Below are positions 35,859 to 44,528 of a DNA stretch of 64,000 nucleotides, piece by piece. Positions within the stretch are counted from its first letter, which is position 1. Every line of letters begins with the position of its first letter. The stretch is from CAVQOB01 sp963714325 (lineage in GTDB: Bacteria; Pseudomonadota; Alphaproteobacteria; Rhizobiales; Hyphomicrobiaceae): assembly GCA_963714325.1 (NCBI GenBank), contig CAVQOB010000014.1:142673-206672 (forward strand), given 5' to 3'. The notes under the pieces are model-generated. The model did no database searches. It was not told where the DNA came from and saw nothing but the letters and a program-made list of their open reading frames with translations. The translations under genes were made by a program, and so were the position numbers.

Positions 35859-38576
35859 CTACGCCACTGCCGCCAAGTTGCGCAGCACGTACTGCAGGAT
35901 GCCGCCGTGGCGGTAATAGTAGATCTCATCCTCAGTATCGATCCGGCAGAGTGTTGGCACTTCTTTCGTGACGCCATCGGCATAGGTGATCTGCAGATTG
36001 ATCTTCATGCGCGGGCGCACGTTGGCGAGACCTGGGATGGTGACGGTTTCAGCGCCGGTCAAACCGATCGACTGCCAGGAGAGCCCGTCCTCGAACACCA
36101 GCGGCAGCACGCCCATTCCGACCAAGTTCGAGCGGTGGATGCGCTCGTAGCTTTGCGCGATCACCGCTTTGACGCCGAGCAGGTTGGTGCCCTTCGCCGC
36201 CCAATCGCGCGACGAGCCGTTGCCGTATTCGATGCCGGAGAACAGCACCAGCGGCACGCCCTCCTTTTTGTATTGTTCGGCCGCATCAAAGATCGACATG
36301 ACCTTGCCTGACGGGTGATGCGTCGTGTAGCCGCCTTCCTTGATGCTGCCGCCAGCATCCTTGTTCATCGCGTTTTTGATGCGGATGTTGGCGAACGTGC
36401 CGCGCATCATCACGTCATGATTGCCGCGACGCGTGCCGTATTGATTAAAGTCGGCCGGGCGAACCTGTCGCTCCAACAAGTACGCCCCCGCCGGGCTTTC
36501 CTTCTTGATCGATCCGGCCGGCGAAATGTGGTCGGTGGTGATCTTGTCGCCGAGCAACGCCAAAATGCGCGCGTTCTTGATGTCGGTGATCGGTGCCGGC
36601 GTATGGGTGATGCCTTGGAAGTACGGCGGGTTCTGCACGTAGGTGCTGCCGGAGTTCCAACCATAGGTCAGGCCGGTTGAGGTCTTGACCTTCTGCCAGC
36701 TGGCGTCGCCCTTGAAGACGTCGGCATAGCGCGACTTGAACAACTCGCGCGTCACGTTCTCCTGGATAAACTTCTGGACTTCCTGATTCGACGGCCAGAT
36801 ATCGCGCAGATACACGTCTTTGCCGTCGCTGCCTTTGCCGATCGGCTCCTTGGAGAGATCGCGGTTAACAGTGCCCGTGAGCGCGAAGGCGACCACCAGT
36901 GGCGGCGATGCCAGATAGTTCGCCTGTGCGTCCGGCGAGACGCGGCCTTCAAAGTTGCGATTGCCGGAGAGGACGGCCGACGTGATGAGGCCGTTTTCGT
37001 TGATCGCTTTGGAAATCTCGGTCGGCAGTGGGCCTGAGTTTCCGATGCAGGTGGTGCAGCCGAAGCCAACGACGTTGAAACCGACTTGATCCAGATAGGT
37101 CTGAAGGCCGGCCTTCTCGAGGTATGCGGCGACAACTTGCGATCCCGGTGCCAACGACGTCTTGACCCACGGCTTGGATTTGAGGCCCTTCTGCACGGCA
37201 TTACGCGCCAACAGGCCCGCGGCGATCAGTACGCTCGGGTTGGATGTGTTGGTGCAGCTGGTGATCGCGGCGATCACCACATCGCCGTGGCCGAGGTCAT
37301 AATCACGCCCATCGACCTTGACGCGTTTGCCCAAGCCGCCTGGTTTTTTGTATTCGCCTTCAAGTGCCGTTGCGAAGCCAGCCTTCAACGCATCCAGGGG
37401 GACGCGGCCTTCGGGGCGCTTCGGTCCAGCGAGTGCTGGGACAACGTCTTCAAGGCTGAGTTCCAGCGTGTCGGTGAACACCGGATCGGCGGCGCCCGTC
37501 ACGCGCAGCAGGCCTTGCGCCGTGCAGTATGCTTCGACCAGTGCGATGCGGGCTTCGTCACGTCCGGTCATCTTCAAGTAGTTCAATGTTTCCGCGTCGA
37601 CCGGGAAGAAGCCGCAAGTTGCGCCATACTCCGGCGCCATGTTGGCGATGGTCGCGCGGTCGGCGAGCGTCATCGCATCGAGGCCCGGGCCGTAGAATTC
37701 GACGAACTTGTTGACGACGCCCTTCTTGCGCAACATCTGCGTGACGACCAGCACCAGGTCGGTGGCCGTGATGCCTTCTTTCAGGCGCCCGGTCAGCTTG
37801 AAGCCGATCACTTCAGGAATGAGCATCGATTGCGGCTGGCCAAGCATGGCGGCTTCCGCCTCGATGCCGCCAACGCCCCAACCGAGAACGCCCAGGCCAT
37901 TGACCATCGTCGTGTGGCTGTCGGTACCAACCACCGTATCGGGATAGGCGAGCGCTTTGCCGTTCGCCTGCTCTGCGACCCACACCGTCTGCGCCAGATA
38001 CTCGAGATTGACCTGATGGCAGATGCCGGTGCCGGGTGGCACGACGCGGAAATTGGCAAACGCGCCCTGGCCCCACTTCAGGAAGTTATAGCGCTCGCCG
38101 TTGCGCTCATATTCGAGTTCAACATTACGGTTGAGCGCGGTCGAGGTGCCGAATTCGTCGACGATGACGGAGTGGTCGATGACGAGATCGACGGGCACCA
38201 GCGGATTGATCTTGCGCGGATCGCCGCCGAGCGCCGTCATGCCGTCGCGCATGGCCGCCAAGTCGACAACCGCCGGAACACCGGTGAAATCTTGCATCAG
38301 CACGCGCGCCGGTCGGAAACCGATTTCGGTTTCGCCCTTGCCTTTGGTCGTCAGCCACGCGGCCATCGCTTGGATGTCGGCTTTCTTGACCGTCTTGCCA
38401 TCCTCGAAGCGGAGCAGGTTTTCGAGCAGCACGCGCAGCGAGAACGGCAGCTTGGACACCCCGGTCAAGCCGTTCTTTTCAGCGTCGGGCAACGAGAAAT
38501 ACTCGTAGGTCTTGCCACCGGCCGTCAGGCTCTTCTTGCATTTGAAGCTATCAAGCGTTGCGGGGGTCAGGGTCAT
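35859..38576 (-). CDS. acnA: Aconitate hydratase A
   Basis: A 905-residue aconitase/IRP-type enzyme isomerising citrate to isocitrate in the TCA cycle. The ATG at 38576 gives the standard start TLTPATLDSFKCKKSL. The [4Fe-4S] ligands are Cys441 in AITSCTNTSNPS and Cys507/Cys510 in FGCTTCIGNSGP, matching E. coli AcnA spacing. Other motifs are TVVGTDSHTTMVNGLGVLGW and, in the C-terminal domain, FSGIEYGNGSSRDWAAKG. It diverges from ccmA, an arrangement typical of Rhizobiales. Confidence 0.97.
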   Translation of the reverse strand: MTLTPATLDSFKCKKSLTAGGKTYEYFSLPDAEKNGLTGVSKLPFSLRVLLENLLRFEDGKTVKKADIQAMAAWLTTKGKGETEIGFRPARVLMQDFTGVPAVVDLAAMRDGMTALGGDPRKINPLVPVDLVIDHSVIVDEFGTSTALNRNVELEYERNGERYNFLKWGQGAFANFRVVPPGTGICHQVNLEYLAQTVWVAEQANGKALAYPDTVVGTDSHTTMVNGLGVLGWGVGGIEAEAAMLGQPQSMLIPEVIGFKLTGRLKEGITATDLVLVVTQMLRKKGVVNKFVEFYGPGLDAMTLADRATIANMAPEYGATCGFFPVDAETLNYLKMTGRDEARIALVEAYCTAQGLLRVTGAADPVFTDTLELSLEDVVPALAGPKRPEGRVPLDALKAGFATALEGEYKKPGGLGKRVKVDGRDYDLGHGDVVIAAITSCTNTSNPSVLIAAGLLARNAVQKGLKSKPWVKTSLAPGSQVVAAYLEKAGLQTYLDQVGFNVVGFGCTTCIGNSGPLPTEISKAINENGLITSAVLSGNRNFEGRVSPDAQANYLASPPLVVAFALTGTVNRDLSKEPIGKGSDGKDVYLRDIWPSNQEVQKFIQENVTRELFKSRYADVFKGDASWQKVKTSTGLTYGWNSGSTYVQNPPYFQGITHTPAPITDIKNARILALLGDKITTDHISPAGSIKKESPAGAYLLERQVRPADFNQYGTRRGNHDVMMRGTFANIRIKNAMNKDAGGSIKEGGYTTHHPSGKVMSIFDAAEQYKKEGVPLVLFSGIEYGNGSSRDWAAKGTNLLGVKAVIAQSYERIHRSNLVGMGVLPLVFEDGLSWQSIGLTGAETVTIPGLANVRPRMKINLQITYADGVTKEVPTLCRIDTEDEIYYYRHGGILQYVLRNLAAVA

Positions 38577-38817
38577 GGCGAACAGGCGCTCCGTACGTGC
38601 GATAATGGCAACGCCTTGCGCTGGGGCCAAGCCGCCGCGCCGGGCGCGCCATGCGGCCGAGCGCACGGGCCGGAGAGGCAACGCAAGAGCCTTGCGCGCA
38701 AAGCAAATTTGGGCTCCAGACCTGCCGATACTGCTGGCCCGGACACCGTCGAACGATCTATAACGCGCCTTATATACCGCTGAGCCCCGTCCGCAAGCCA
38801 CTCAAAGTACGAAATCC

Positions 38818-39444
38818 GTGCGCCTCACAGCTGAGAACCTCACCATCGAACGCGGCGGACGGGTGATCGTGCGCGACCTGTCGTTTGCCGTTGGCTCGGG
38901 CGAAGCGCTGATCCTCTCTGGCCCGAACGGCGCCGGCAAGACGACACTCTTGCGCACCATCGCTGGGTTTCTCCAGCCTGCGGCCGGCACGCTCCACCTG
39001 GAGGGCGGCGAGCCCGGCGCTGTGACGAGCGAGCACTGCCATTGGGTGGGTCATCTGAACGCCGTAAAGGGCAGCTTGACCGTTGCCGAGAATGCCCGTT
39101 TCTGGGTCGCCTATTCTGCAACCGCCAATGTCGGGCCTAGCCACGGCATCACTGAAGCACTGCGCCGCTTCGATCTAGCTCCCCTTGCTGATGTACCCGC
39201 CCGTATCCTCTCCGCCGGCCAGACACGACGGCTGGCACTGGCGCGTCTCATGTTGACACCGAAGCCGATCTGGCTGCTCGACGAACCGACTGTCTCGCTC
39301 GACGCACCAAGCCAGCGCCTGCTCACTGAAGTGATCGATACCCATACCAGCGCCGGCGGCATCGTCATCGCCGCCACGCACATTCCGCTCGACGCTCAGC
39401 GCGTGCGCAACATCCAGTTCGCACCGGCGACGGTCACCCCATGA
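38818..39444 (+). CDS. ccmA: Haem exporter ATP-binding protein CcmA
   Basis: A 208-residue ABC ATPase of the cytochrome c maturation system I. It starts with GTG at 38818. Motifs are LSGPNGAGKTTLLRT (Walker A), LSAGQTRRLALARLM (signature) and WLLDEPTVSLD (Walker B), then AATHIPLD (switch His). With CcmB and CcmC it releases holo-CcmE for haem delivery. It overlaps ccmB by ATGA and diverges from acnA. Confidence 0.93.
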   Translation: MRLTAENLTIERGGRVIVRDLSFAVGSGEALILSGPNGAGKTTLLRTIAGFLQPAAGTLHLEGGEPGAVTSEHCHWVGHLNAVKGSLTVAENARFWVAYSATANVGPSHGITEALRRFDLAPLADVPARILSAGQTRRLALARLMLTPKPIWLLDEPTVSLDAPSQRLLTEVIDTHTSAGGIVIAATHIPLDAQRVRNIQFAPATVTP

Positions 39445-40112
39445 GGTCATTCTCTGCCCTCATCCAGCGCGATATCGCCCTCGCCATGCGCGAAGGCAGC
39501 GCCATCGGCACCGCACTCGGCTTTTATCTCATCGTCGTGACGCTGACGCCGCTGAGCCTCGGCCCGGATATCGCAGCCCTCGCCCGGATCGCGCCGGGCA
39601 TTCTCTGGGTCGGCTTGCTGCTCGCAGTCCTACTGACGCTCGCCCGCATGTTCGAGGCTGATCATGAGGACGGAACACTGGACGTGCTGACCCTCGGCAC
39701 GCTGCCCCTGGAAGCCGTCGCATTGGCCAAAATGATTGCCCATTGGCTCACCTGTGCCCTGCCGTTGATCGTCATCGCGCCGATGCTGGGCCTGCTGCTC
39801 AATCTCGAGATTGGCGCTTATCCGTGGCTCGCGGCGACCATGCTGCTCGGCTCGCCGGCGTTGAGCACAATTGGCGCCATCGCCGCGGCGTTGACGCTCA
39901 AGTCACGCAAGGGTGCCCTGTTGATCAGCCTGCTGGTACTGCCGCTTTACATCCCATCATTGATCTTTGGTGTCGCCGCAATGAATGCGGTCATGACCGC
40001 GTCGCCGTTTGGTCCGACTTCTTCGCTGTTGTTGCTCTCGGCCGTTTCGCTCGCCAGCCTCGCCCTCGCACCGCTGGCAACCGCCGCCGCTTTGCGCGCG
40101 CAGATGTCTTGA
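39441..40112 (+). CDS. ccmB: Haem exporter permease CcmB
   Basis: A 223-residue integral membrane protein with six helices. It begins FSALIQRDIALAMREGSAIG, the CcmB N-terminal motif, and carries MFEADHEDGTLDVLTLGTLP in the first cytoplasmic loop. The LLISLLVLPLYIPSLIFGVA helix is also characteristic. It pairs with CcmA. The usual next gene, ccmC, is absent: the following gene is on the other strand, so the remaining ccm genes must lie elsewhere. Confidence 0.93.
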   Translation: MRSFSALIQRDIALAMREGSAIGTALGFYLIVVTLTPLSLGPDIAALARIAPGILWVGLLLAVLLTLARMFEADHEDGTLDVLTLGTLPLEAVALAKMIAHWLTCALPLIVIAPMLGLLLNLEIGAYPWLAATMLLGSPALSTIGAIAAALTLKSRKGALLISLLVLPLYIPSLIFGVAAMNAVMTASPFGPTSSLLLLSAVSLASLALAPLATAAALRAQMS

Positions 40113-40154
40113 TGGCAAACACCGATACACGGCAACGTTTGCGAGGTGAAACGA

Positions 40155-40910
40155 TCAGAGCATCGGCCGCGTGGCGGTGCGCTGCTCGGGCGTGCACAGC
40201 ACCTGCAGCGTGTAGTGCGTCCCCATTTCCGCGACATCGACGGCGAGGCGCGGTTTGGCCGTACCAACCTCTTTTGCTTTCACGCCCGCATCGTTGAGCA
40301 TCGCCAGGACATGTTGGGCGCGAACCGCAAAGCTGATGTTCTGCGCCGTCACGCCTTTGGTGCGCAAGAGATCCGCATCGCCCAGTTTCGAGCGCACGAT
40401 GCCGATCAAGGCCCCGGCTTCATCGACCAGTGGCCCACCCGAGTTGCCCGGCTGGATCGGCGCCGTGAACTGCAAGGCACGGCGATCGTTCTCGACACCG
40501 GCCAGAGCCGACACCAGTCCCGACGTAAAATTCAAGGCATTGTCGAGCCGTTCGGCCAATGGAAAACCAAGCGCATAGACGGTCTCGCCGAGTCGCGGCG
40601 CTGAGGTGCGGATCGCTGCCGGCAACAGCCCCTGCACATTGAGTTTGATCAGCGCCAGATCATTGGTCCGATCGACCCGGACCACCCGTGCGGTGCCATG
40701 CGCCGCCACTATGATCTCCCGGCAGCCCTCGACCACATGCGCGCTAGTGACTGCATAACCATCAGTGGTGACAGCAATGCCAGACGCGGTTCGCACGTCC
40801 GGTTCCGCCATGGCAGCCCCGCTCCAAGTCGATGCCAACAGCGCCGCCCCCAAAGTGATTGCGCGCGGCACCACTCCAAGTTGCAATAGAAAAGAGGCCT
40901 GACGACGCAT
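40155..40910 (-). CDS. Trypsin-like (S1C) serine protease, exported
   Basis: About 251 residues from the ATG at 40910; upstream starts at 40964 or 41003 cannot be excluded. A signal peptide ends near GAAMAEP. The catalytic triad is His in AVTSAHVVEG, Asp in DRTNDLALIKL and Ser in IQPGNSGGPLVDEAG, as in HtrA/Deg proteases. There is no clear PDZ domain; the C-terminus is short. Likely a periplasmic protease without the chaperone-like tail. It faces ccmB and ends 42 nt from it. Confidence 0.87.
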   Translation of the reverse strand: MRRQASFLLQLGVVPRAITLGAALLASTWSGAAMAEPDVRTASGIAVTTDGYAVTSAHVVEGCREIIVAAHGTARVVRVDRTNDLALIKLNVQGLLPAAIRTSAPRLGETVYALGFPLAERLDNALNFTSGLVSALAGVENDRRALQFTAPIQPGNSGGPLVDEAGALIGIVRSKLGDADLLRTKGVTAQNISFAVRAQHVLAMLNDAGVKAKEVGTAKPRLAVDVAEMGTHYTLQVLCTPEQRTATRPML

Positions 40911-41196
40911 CACAACACCAGCGATCACAACAGCAAGAAGTCTTCGGTCCTTAGCATGTCCCATACCATGTGCCGGAGTCCAGGGGACAGCGGGCTCCAG
41001 CATGCCAAGTGTCCACCGTTAGCGGTCAAGCCGCGGTGATCGATGGCGTTGCCCTCCAAAGCTGTGCCAATGCGGGGCACCCGAGCTCATCCTGTGTAAA
41101 AACGGAACGGGCAAACCGCCGCATCGCCAGCATCTTTACGCCCACCCCCGAGCCGCATAATCTGCGTCGCTCATCAACACCAGCGGAGGAACGCTC

Positions 41197-41394
41197 ATGC
41201 GCCGCGAAGAACTGCTCGCCGTCGAGGTCATTGCCAGAGACAAGGCCATGAAGGCAAAAGCCGCCAAGGCCGCCGGCGTCGTCCGCAAGCCCGTCGCATC
41301 GCTGTTCAGCCTGTCCAGCCTGTTGGCGATGTTCTTGCTGCTCGCCGGCATTGCCAGCTTCGTAGCCGTCATGATGAAGGGCAATGCCTCTTAA
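41197..41394 (+). CDS. Small single-pass membrane protein
   Basis: A 65-residue protein preceded by a strong GGAGGA ribosome site seven bases before its ATG. The N-terminal half is charged (RREELLAVEVIARDKAMKAK); the second half holds one helix (LSSLLAMFLLLAGIASFVAV). The TAA overlaps the convergent xylanase stop in TTAA. I do not recognise a family. The ribosome site and clean topology make it credible despite its size. Confidence 0.6.
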   Translation: MRREELLAVEVIARDKAMKAKAAKAAGVVRKPVASLFSLSSLLAMFLLLAGIASFVAVMMKGNAS

Positions 41395-42536
41395 CGCGCT
41401 GCACGGTGCGGCGCTGCCTTCAAGGCGCGCGCGATGGCCTGCCACATCGGTTTGCGCTGCAGTTTGCCGTCCAGCGGCAATGGCCGCGCCGGGATTTTGG
41501 TTCCGTCCGTTCGCGGTTTCGCCCAACCCGGCCGATTGAGATAGCTCAGCTGGTCGGCAAATCCCCACGTCACCACCGTCGTTGTCGCCCGCTCCGCGAA
41601 ACACACATCGAGAAACTGGCCCACCAGCTCGGCGGCGAGCCGGTCGCGGACAGCGATATCCGCTGGCAGCGCGTGATCGTCGACATCCAGTTCGGTGATC
41701 TCAATTTTTAAGCCGAGACCCGCAATATCACGCAGAAACCCAGCGAACCCCGCCGCATCGAAGCGCTCGAGGCCCGCAAGATGCCCTTGCACCCCGAACG
41801 CGTGCACCGGCACATCACGCCGGCGCAACCCCTCGAGAAACCGCAGCACCATCGCTCGCTTCTGTTCTTTCCAGGCCACCCGCTGCTCGGTGCCGTAGTC
41901 GTTGTAGACCAGCGTTGCCTCGGGATCGGCGGCATGTGCGAGGCGGAACGTGCTATCGATCCACTCTGGCCCGAGCGTGTCAAGCAACAGGCCTCGCCGC
42001 AAGCCATCGCTGCGACCGTCTTTTGCTTCAAGCGTCTCGTTCACGACATCCCAACGCGTGATGCGCCCACGATAACGCCCGATGACATTCCGGATGTGCG
42101 TCGCCAGCGCCGCTTCGAGTGCCGCTGGGCCAAGTGCCGCCGTCTGCGTAAGCCAAGTTGGAGTCCGCCCCGCCAATGGCCACACCAGCGTATGCCCGCG
42201 CATCGTCTGCCCGTTGGCTTTGGCAAAATCAGCAATCGCGTCGGCGCCGGTGAAGAGCCGTTGGCCCTTCACCGCTTCAACGGCCGTCCATTTCAATTCA
42301 TTCTCGGCGACGAGCACGCCACAGTCGAGCGTGACAGCCTGAGCATAATCGGGAGATCGCGCCAGATCGGCCGATTGAACGGCGGCACCAAACGTCAAGC
42401 CTCGGGCCTCAGCCAGCCCCCTCAGGGTCTCTGCCGCGGCGATGGCACCTTTTGGCGCAGCCAGCCAGGTCAGCCCACCTGCAATGACCGCGCGCCGGTC
42501 GATCGCCACCCCGGCTTCTTCCTTTTTCCTTTGCAT
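41391..42536 (-). CDS. Endo-1,4-beta-xylanase, glycoside hydrolase family 10
   Basis: A 381-residue GH10 enzyme with a twin-arginine-like signal (DRRAVIAGGLTWLAAP). The family signatures are AENELKWTAVE near 78, RGHTLVWP near 113, the acid/base Glu167 in RWDVVNETLE and the nucleophile Glu282 in IEITELDVDDH. TTTVVTWGFADQLSYL gives the last strand. It is a complete single-domain enzyme without a carbohydrate-binding module. It would hydrolyse xylan outside the cytoplasm. No other xylan genes are nearby. Confidence 0.95.
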   Translation of the reverse strand: MQRKKEEAGVAIDRRAVIAGGLTWLAAPKGAIAAAETLRGLAEARGLTFGAAVQSADLARSPDYAQAVTLDCGVLVAENELKWTAVEAVKGQRLFTGADAIADFAKANGQTMRGHTLVWPLAGRTPTWLTQTAALGPAALEAALATHIRNVIGRYRGRITRWDVVNETLEAKDGRSDGLRRGLLLDTLGPEWIDSTFRLAHAADPEATLVYNDYGTEQRVAWKEQKRAMVLRFLEGLRRRDVPVHAFGVQGHLAGLERFDAAGFAGFLRDIAGLGLKIEITELDVDDHALPADIAVRDRLAAELVGQFLDVCFAERATTTVVTWGFADQLSYLNRPGWAKPRTDGTKIPARPLPLDGKLQRKPMWQAIARALKAAPHRAAR

Positions 42537-42635
42537 CGCGCACGTCCTGAGAATCGATCCGGCATTGAAACCAGCTTAACTGAAAACCGTCAGCCGGGCC
42601 TTTGACGCCTCAAACGAATGGTGTACCAAGGCAGC

Positions 42636-43223
42636 ATGGAGCAAACCGCCAACCGCCCCATGCTTTTGAGCTTGCCCAATGTCCTGACCTACACGCGCAT
42701 AGTGTCGGTCCCGGCGGTGGTTGCGGCTTTGCTGTTGATTCCCGGTTCAACGGGCCGCTGGGTGGCCCTCGCCATCTACACATTTGCCTGCGTCACCGAT
42801 TGGCTCGATGGCTATCTCGCCCGCGTCTGGAAGCAGCAATCGACGCTCGGCCGCATGCTTGACCCGATCGCCGATAAACTGTTGGTTGGCGCCACGCTGC
42901 TGATCCTCACGCACAATAACACCATCGACGGCGGGCACATTTGGGCGGCCGTCATCATCCTGTGCCGGGAAATTCTGGTCTCCGGCTTGCGCGAATTCCT
43001 CGCCGAGCTGAATGTGAAGATTCTCGTCACACAACTCACCAAATGGAAGACAACGCTGCAGATGGTGGCGCTCGGCGTTCTGATCGCGGGACCAGCCGGA
43101 GACCAAGTCCTCGGCGGCGTGTCGTCGGCTGGCCTGGCGTTGTTGTGGCTCGCAGCGATCCTGACGCTGTACACCGGCTATGACTACTTGAAAGCCGCCG
43201 TCCAAACGGCCATTGATCGATAG
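42636..43223 (+). CDS. pgsA: CDP-diacylglycerol--glycerol-3-phosphate 3-phosphatidyltransferase
   Basis: About 195 residues, with ATG 42636 behind AAGGC; an upstream in-frame start at 42618 is possible. It begins SLPNVLTYTRIVSVP. The CDP-alcohol phosphotransferase motif D-G-xx-A-R-x8-G-xxx-D-xxx-D is intact in DWLDGYLARVWKQ and TLGRMLDPIADK. A later SGLREFLAEL motif is typical of PgsA. It makes phosphatidylglycerol phosphate in the inner membrane. A palindromic repeat and then moaD-moaE follow, an order seen in Rhizobiales. Confidence 0.95.
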   Translation: MEQTANRPMLLSLPNVLTYTRIVSVPAVVAALLLIPGSTGRWVALAIYTFACVTDWLDGYLARVWKQQSTLGRMLDPIADKLLVGATLLILTHNNTIDGGHIWAAVIILCREILVSGLREFLAELNVKILVTQLTKWKTTLQMVALGVLIAGPAGDQVLGGVSSAGLALLWLAAILTLYTGYDYLKAAVQTAIDR

Positions 43224-43226
43224 GAG

Positions 43227-43267
43227 CGCTTCCGGAAAAGTGTGCAGCGGTTTTCCGATCAGAAGCG
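43227..43267. repeat. Palindromic intergenic element (CGGAAAA/TTTTCCG type), copy 2
   Basis: Arms CGCTTCCGGAAAAG and GGTTTTCCG...GAAGCG, with TGTGCAGC at the centre. It matches the copy at 32660-32698 and lies between pgsA and moaD, three bases after the pgsA stop. Confidence 0.7.
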
Positions 43268-43298
43268 CGACCAAGCTCGAATCAGGGCCTGAACAACA

Positions 43299-43556
43299 AT
43301 GACCCTCCGCCTGCTCTACTTTGCCTGGGTCCGTGAGCGCATCGGCCGCGCCGATGAAACCGTCAGCGTGCCGGCGCACATCACCACAATCGCCGACCTC
43401 ATCGCCTGGCAAAAAACACGAGGGCCGGAATATGCCCACGCCTTCGAGCGTGGCGATATCATCCGTGCGGCCATCGATCAAACCCATGCCAAGCACACGG
43501 CCAGCATCGCTGGTGCCGGCGAAATCGCATTCTTCCCGCCGGTCACCGGAGGCTGA
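43299..43556 (+). CDS. moaD: Molybdopterin synthase sulfur carrier subunit
   Basis: An 85-residue ubiquitin-fold protein that ends in FPPVTGG; the terminal Gly-Gly is adenylated and thiocarboxylated by MoeB. It begins LRLLYFAWVRERIGRADETV. With MoaE it converts precursor Z to molybdopterin in the cytoplasm. It is separated from moaE by 3 nt. Confidence 0.94.
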   Translation: MTLRLLYFAWVRERIGRADETVSVPAHITTIADLIAWQKTRGPEYAHAFERGDIIRAAIDQTHAKHTASIAGAGEIAFFPPVTGG

Positions 43557-43559
43557 GCC

Positions 43560-44021
43560 GTGGTGGTCCGCGTCCAAAGCGAAGATTTCGACGTCGGCTC
43601 TGAGACGCGCCGGCTGACGCACGGCCGCACCGACATCGGCGCCATCGTCACCTTCACCGGCACCGTCCGTGGCGAGGCGAACGGCCGCCCCATCGCATCA
43701 ATGGCGCTTGAACACTATCCCGGCATGACTGAGGCCGAATTGACCCGCGTCGAAGCCGAAGCCAACCGTCGCTGGCCGTTGCAGGCAAGCCTGATCATTC
43801 ACCGCTTCGGCGAACTGAAACCCGGCGACAATATCGTGCTCGTTATCGCCGCCTCCCCGCATCGCCACGCCGCCTTCGATGCCGCCTCATTTCTGATGGA
43901 TTACCTGAAAACCAGCGCGCCCTTTTGGAAAAAAGAAACCGGCCCCGGTGGCGAAGGCTCCTGGGTCGACGCACGCGAGACGGACGACGCAGTATTGAAA
44001 AAATGGGGATTGGAACCGTAG
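43560..44021 (+). CDS. moaE: Molybdopterin synthase catalytic subunit
   Basis: A 153-residue protein starting with GTG (43560) behind GGAGG, the ribosome site lying inside the end of moaD. MoaE motifs are IGAIVTFTGTVRGEANGR, LEHYPGMTEAEL, RFGELKPGDNIVLVIAAS and the active-site Lys region SAPFWKKETGPGGEGSW. It forms the MoaD2-MoaE2 complex. The C-terminal DDAVLKKWGLEP is typical. Confidence 0.95.
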   Translation: MVVRVQSEDFDVGSETRRLTHGRTDIGAIVTFTGTVRGEANGRPIASMALEHYPGMTEAELTRVEAEANRRWPLQASLIIHRFGELKPGDNIVLVIAASPHRHAAFDAASFLMDYLKTSAPFWKKETGPGGEGSWVDARETDDAVLKKWGLEP

Positions 44022-44032
44022 TTGCAAAACAC

Positions 44033-44488
44033 CTACGGCTTGTTGCTCGTCCGCGCCGCCGTCGATAGCCTGAGCGGCAACCCTGTTTTCTGCCAACCCG
44101 GTCCAAAGGGTCCGCCAGCCACTCCCTCGGCAACATTGATCACGTTTTTGAAGCCGATCCGCTTCAACTCGTCGTAAATACTGTTGGTGCGGTTACCGGT
44201 GCGACAAATGATGGCCAACGGCTTCCCCGGGTCACCCCCAAGTGCCTTTTGCACCTCCGCGACGAACGCCTTCGCTTCCTGATGCATCGTGATCGCGTGC
44301 GCACTCGCCGGCACACCAGTCTCTTTCCACTCGTCGGGCGTTCGAACATCAACCAGCACGATCTCGCCCGTCAGCGCCTTCGCGTGAGCTTCCGCGGCAC
44401 TCATCGTTGTCCCAACCGCACGCTGTGCCGTCGCCGGGAGCACGGTTAAACCAAGGACAACAAAGTAGGCGAGCATTGCTCGGATCAT
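44033..44488 (-). CDS. Rhodanese-like domain protein, exported
   Basis: About 151 residues. A signal peptide (MLAYFVVLGLTVLPATAQ) precedes one rhodanese domain. VLVDVRTPDEWKETGVP is the CH2A-type region and IICRTGNRTNSI carries the active-site Cys with a CRTGNR loop. INVAEGVAGG and GWQKTGLPL close the domain. It is probably a periplasmic sulfur transferase or thiol carrier. The start at 44488 follows GGGGATGG; 44494 is an alternative. It ends 12 nt from the convergent moaE. Confidence 0.88.
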   Translation of the reverse strand: MIRAMLAYFVVLGLTVLPATAQRAVGTTMSAAEAHAKALTGEIVLVDVRTPDEWKETGVPASAHAITMHQEAKAFVAEVQKALGGDPGKPLAIICRTGNRTNSIYDELKRIGFKNVINVAEGVAGGPFGPGWQKTGLPLRLSTAARTSNKP

Positions 44489-44528
44489 GGCCATCCCCGG
44501 ATAAAAAATGGTATTGGCCTTCCTTAGC

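Noticed and set aside
37086..38783. A 565-codon open frame antisense to acnA
   Set aside because: It exactly shadows aconitase, whose motifs and length are complete. High GC makes such antisense frames common.
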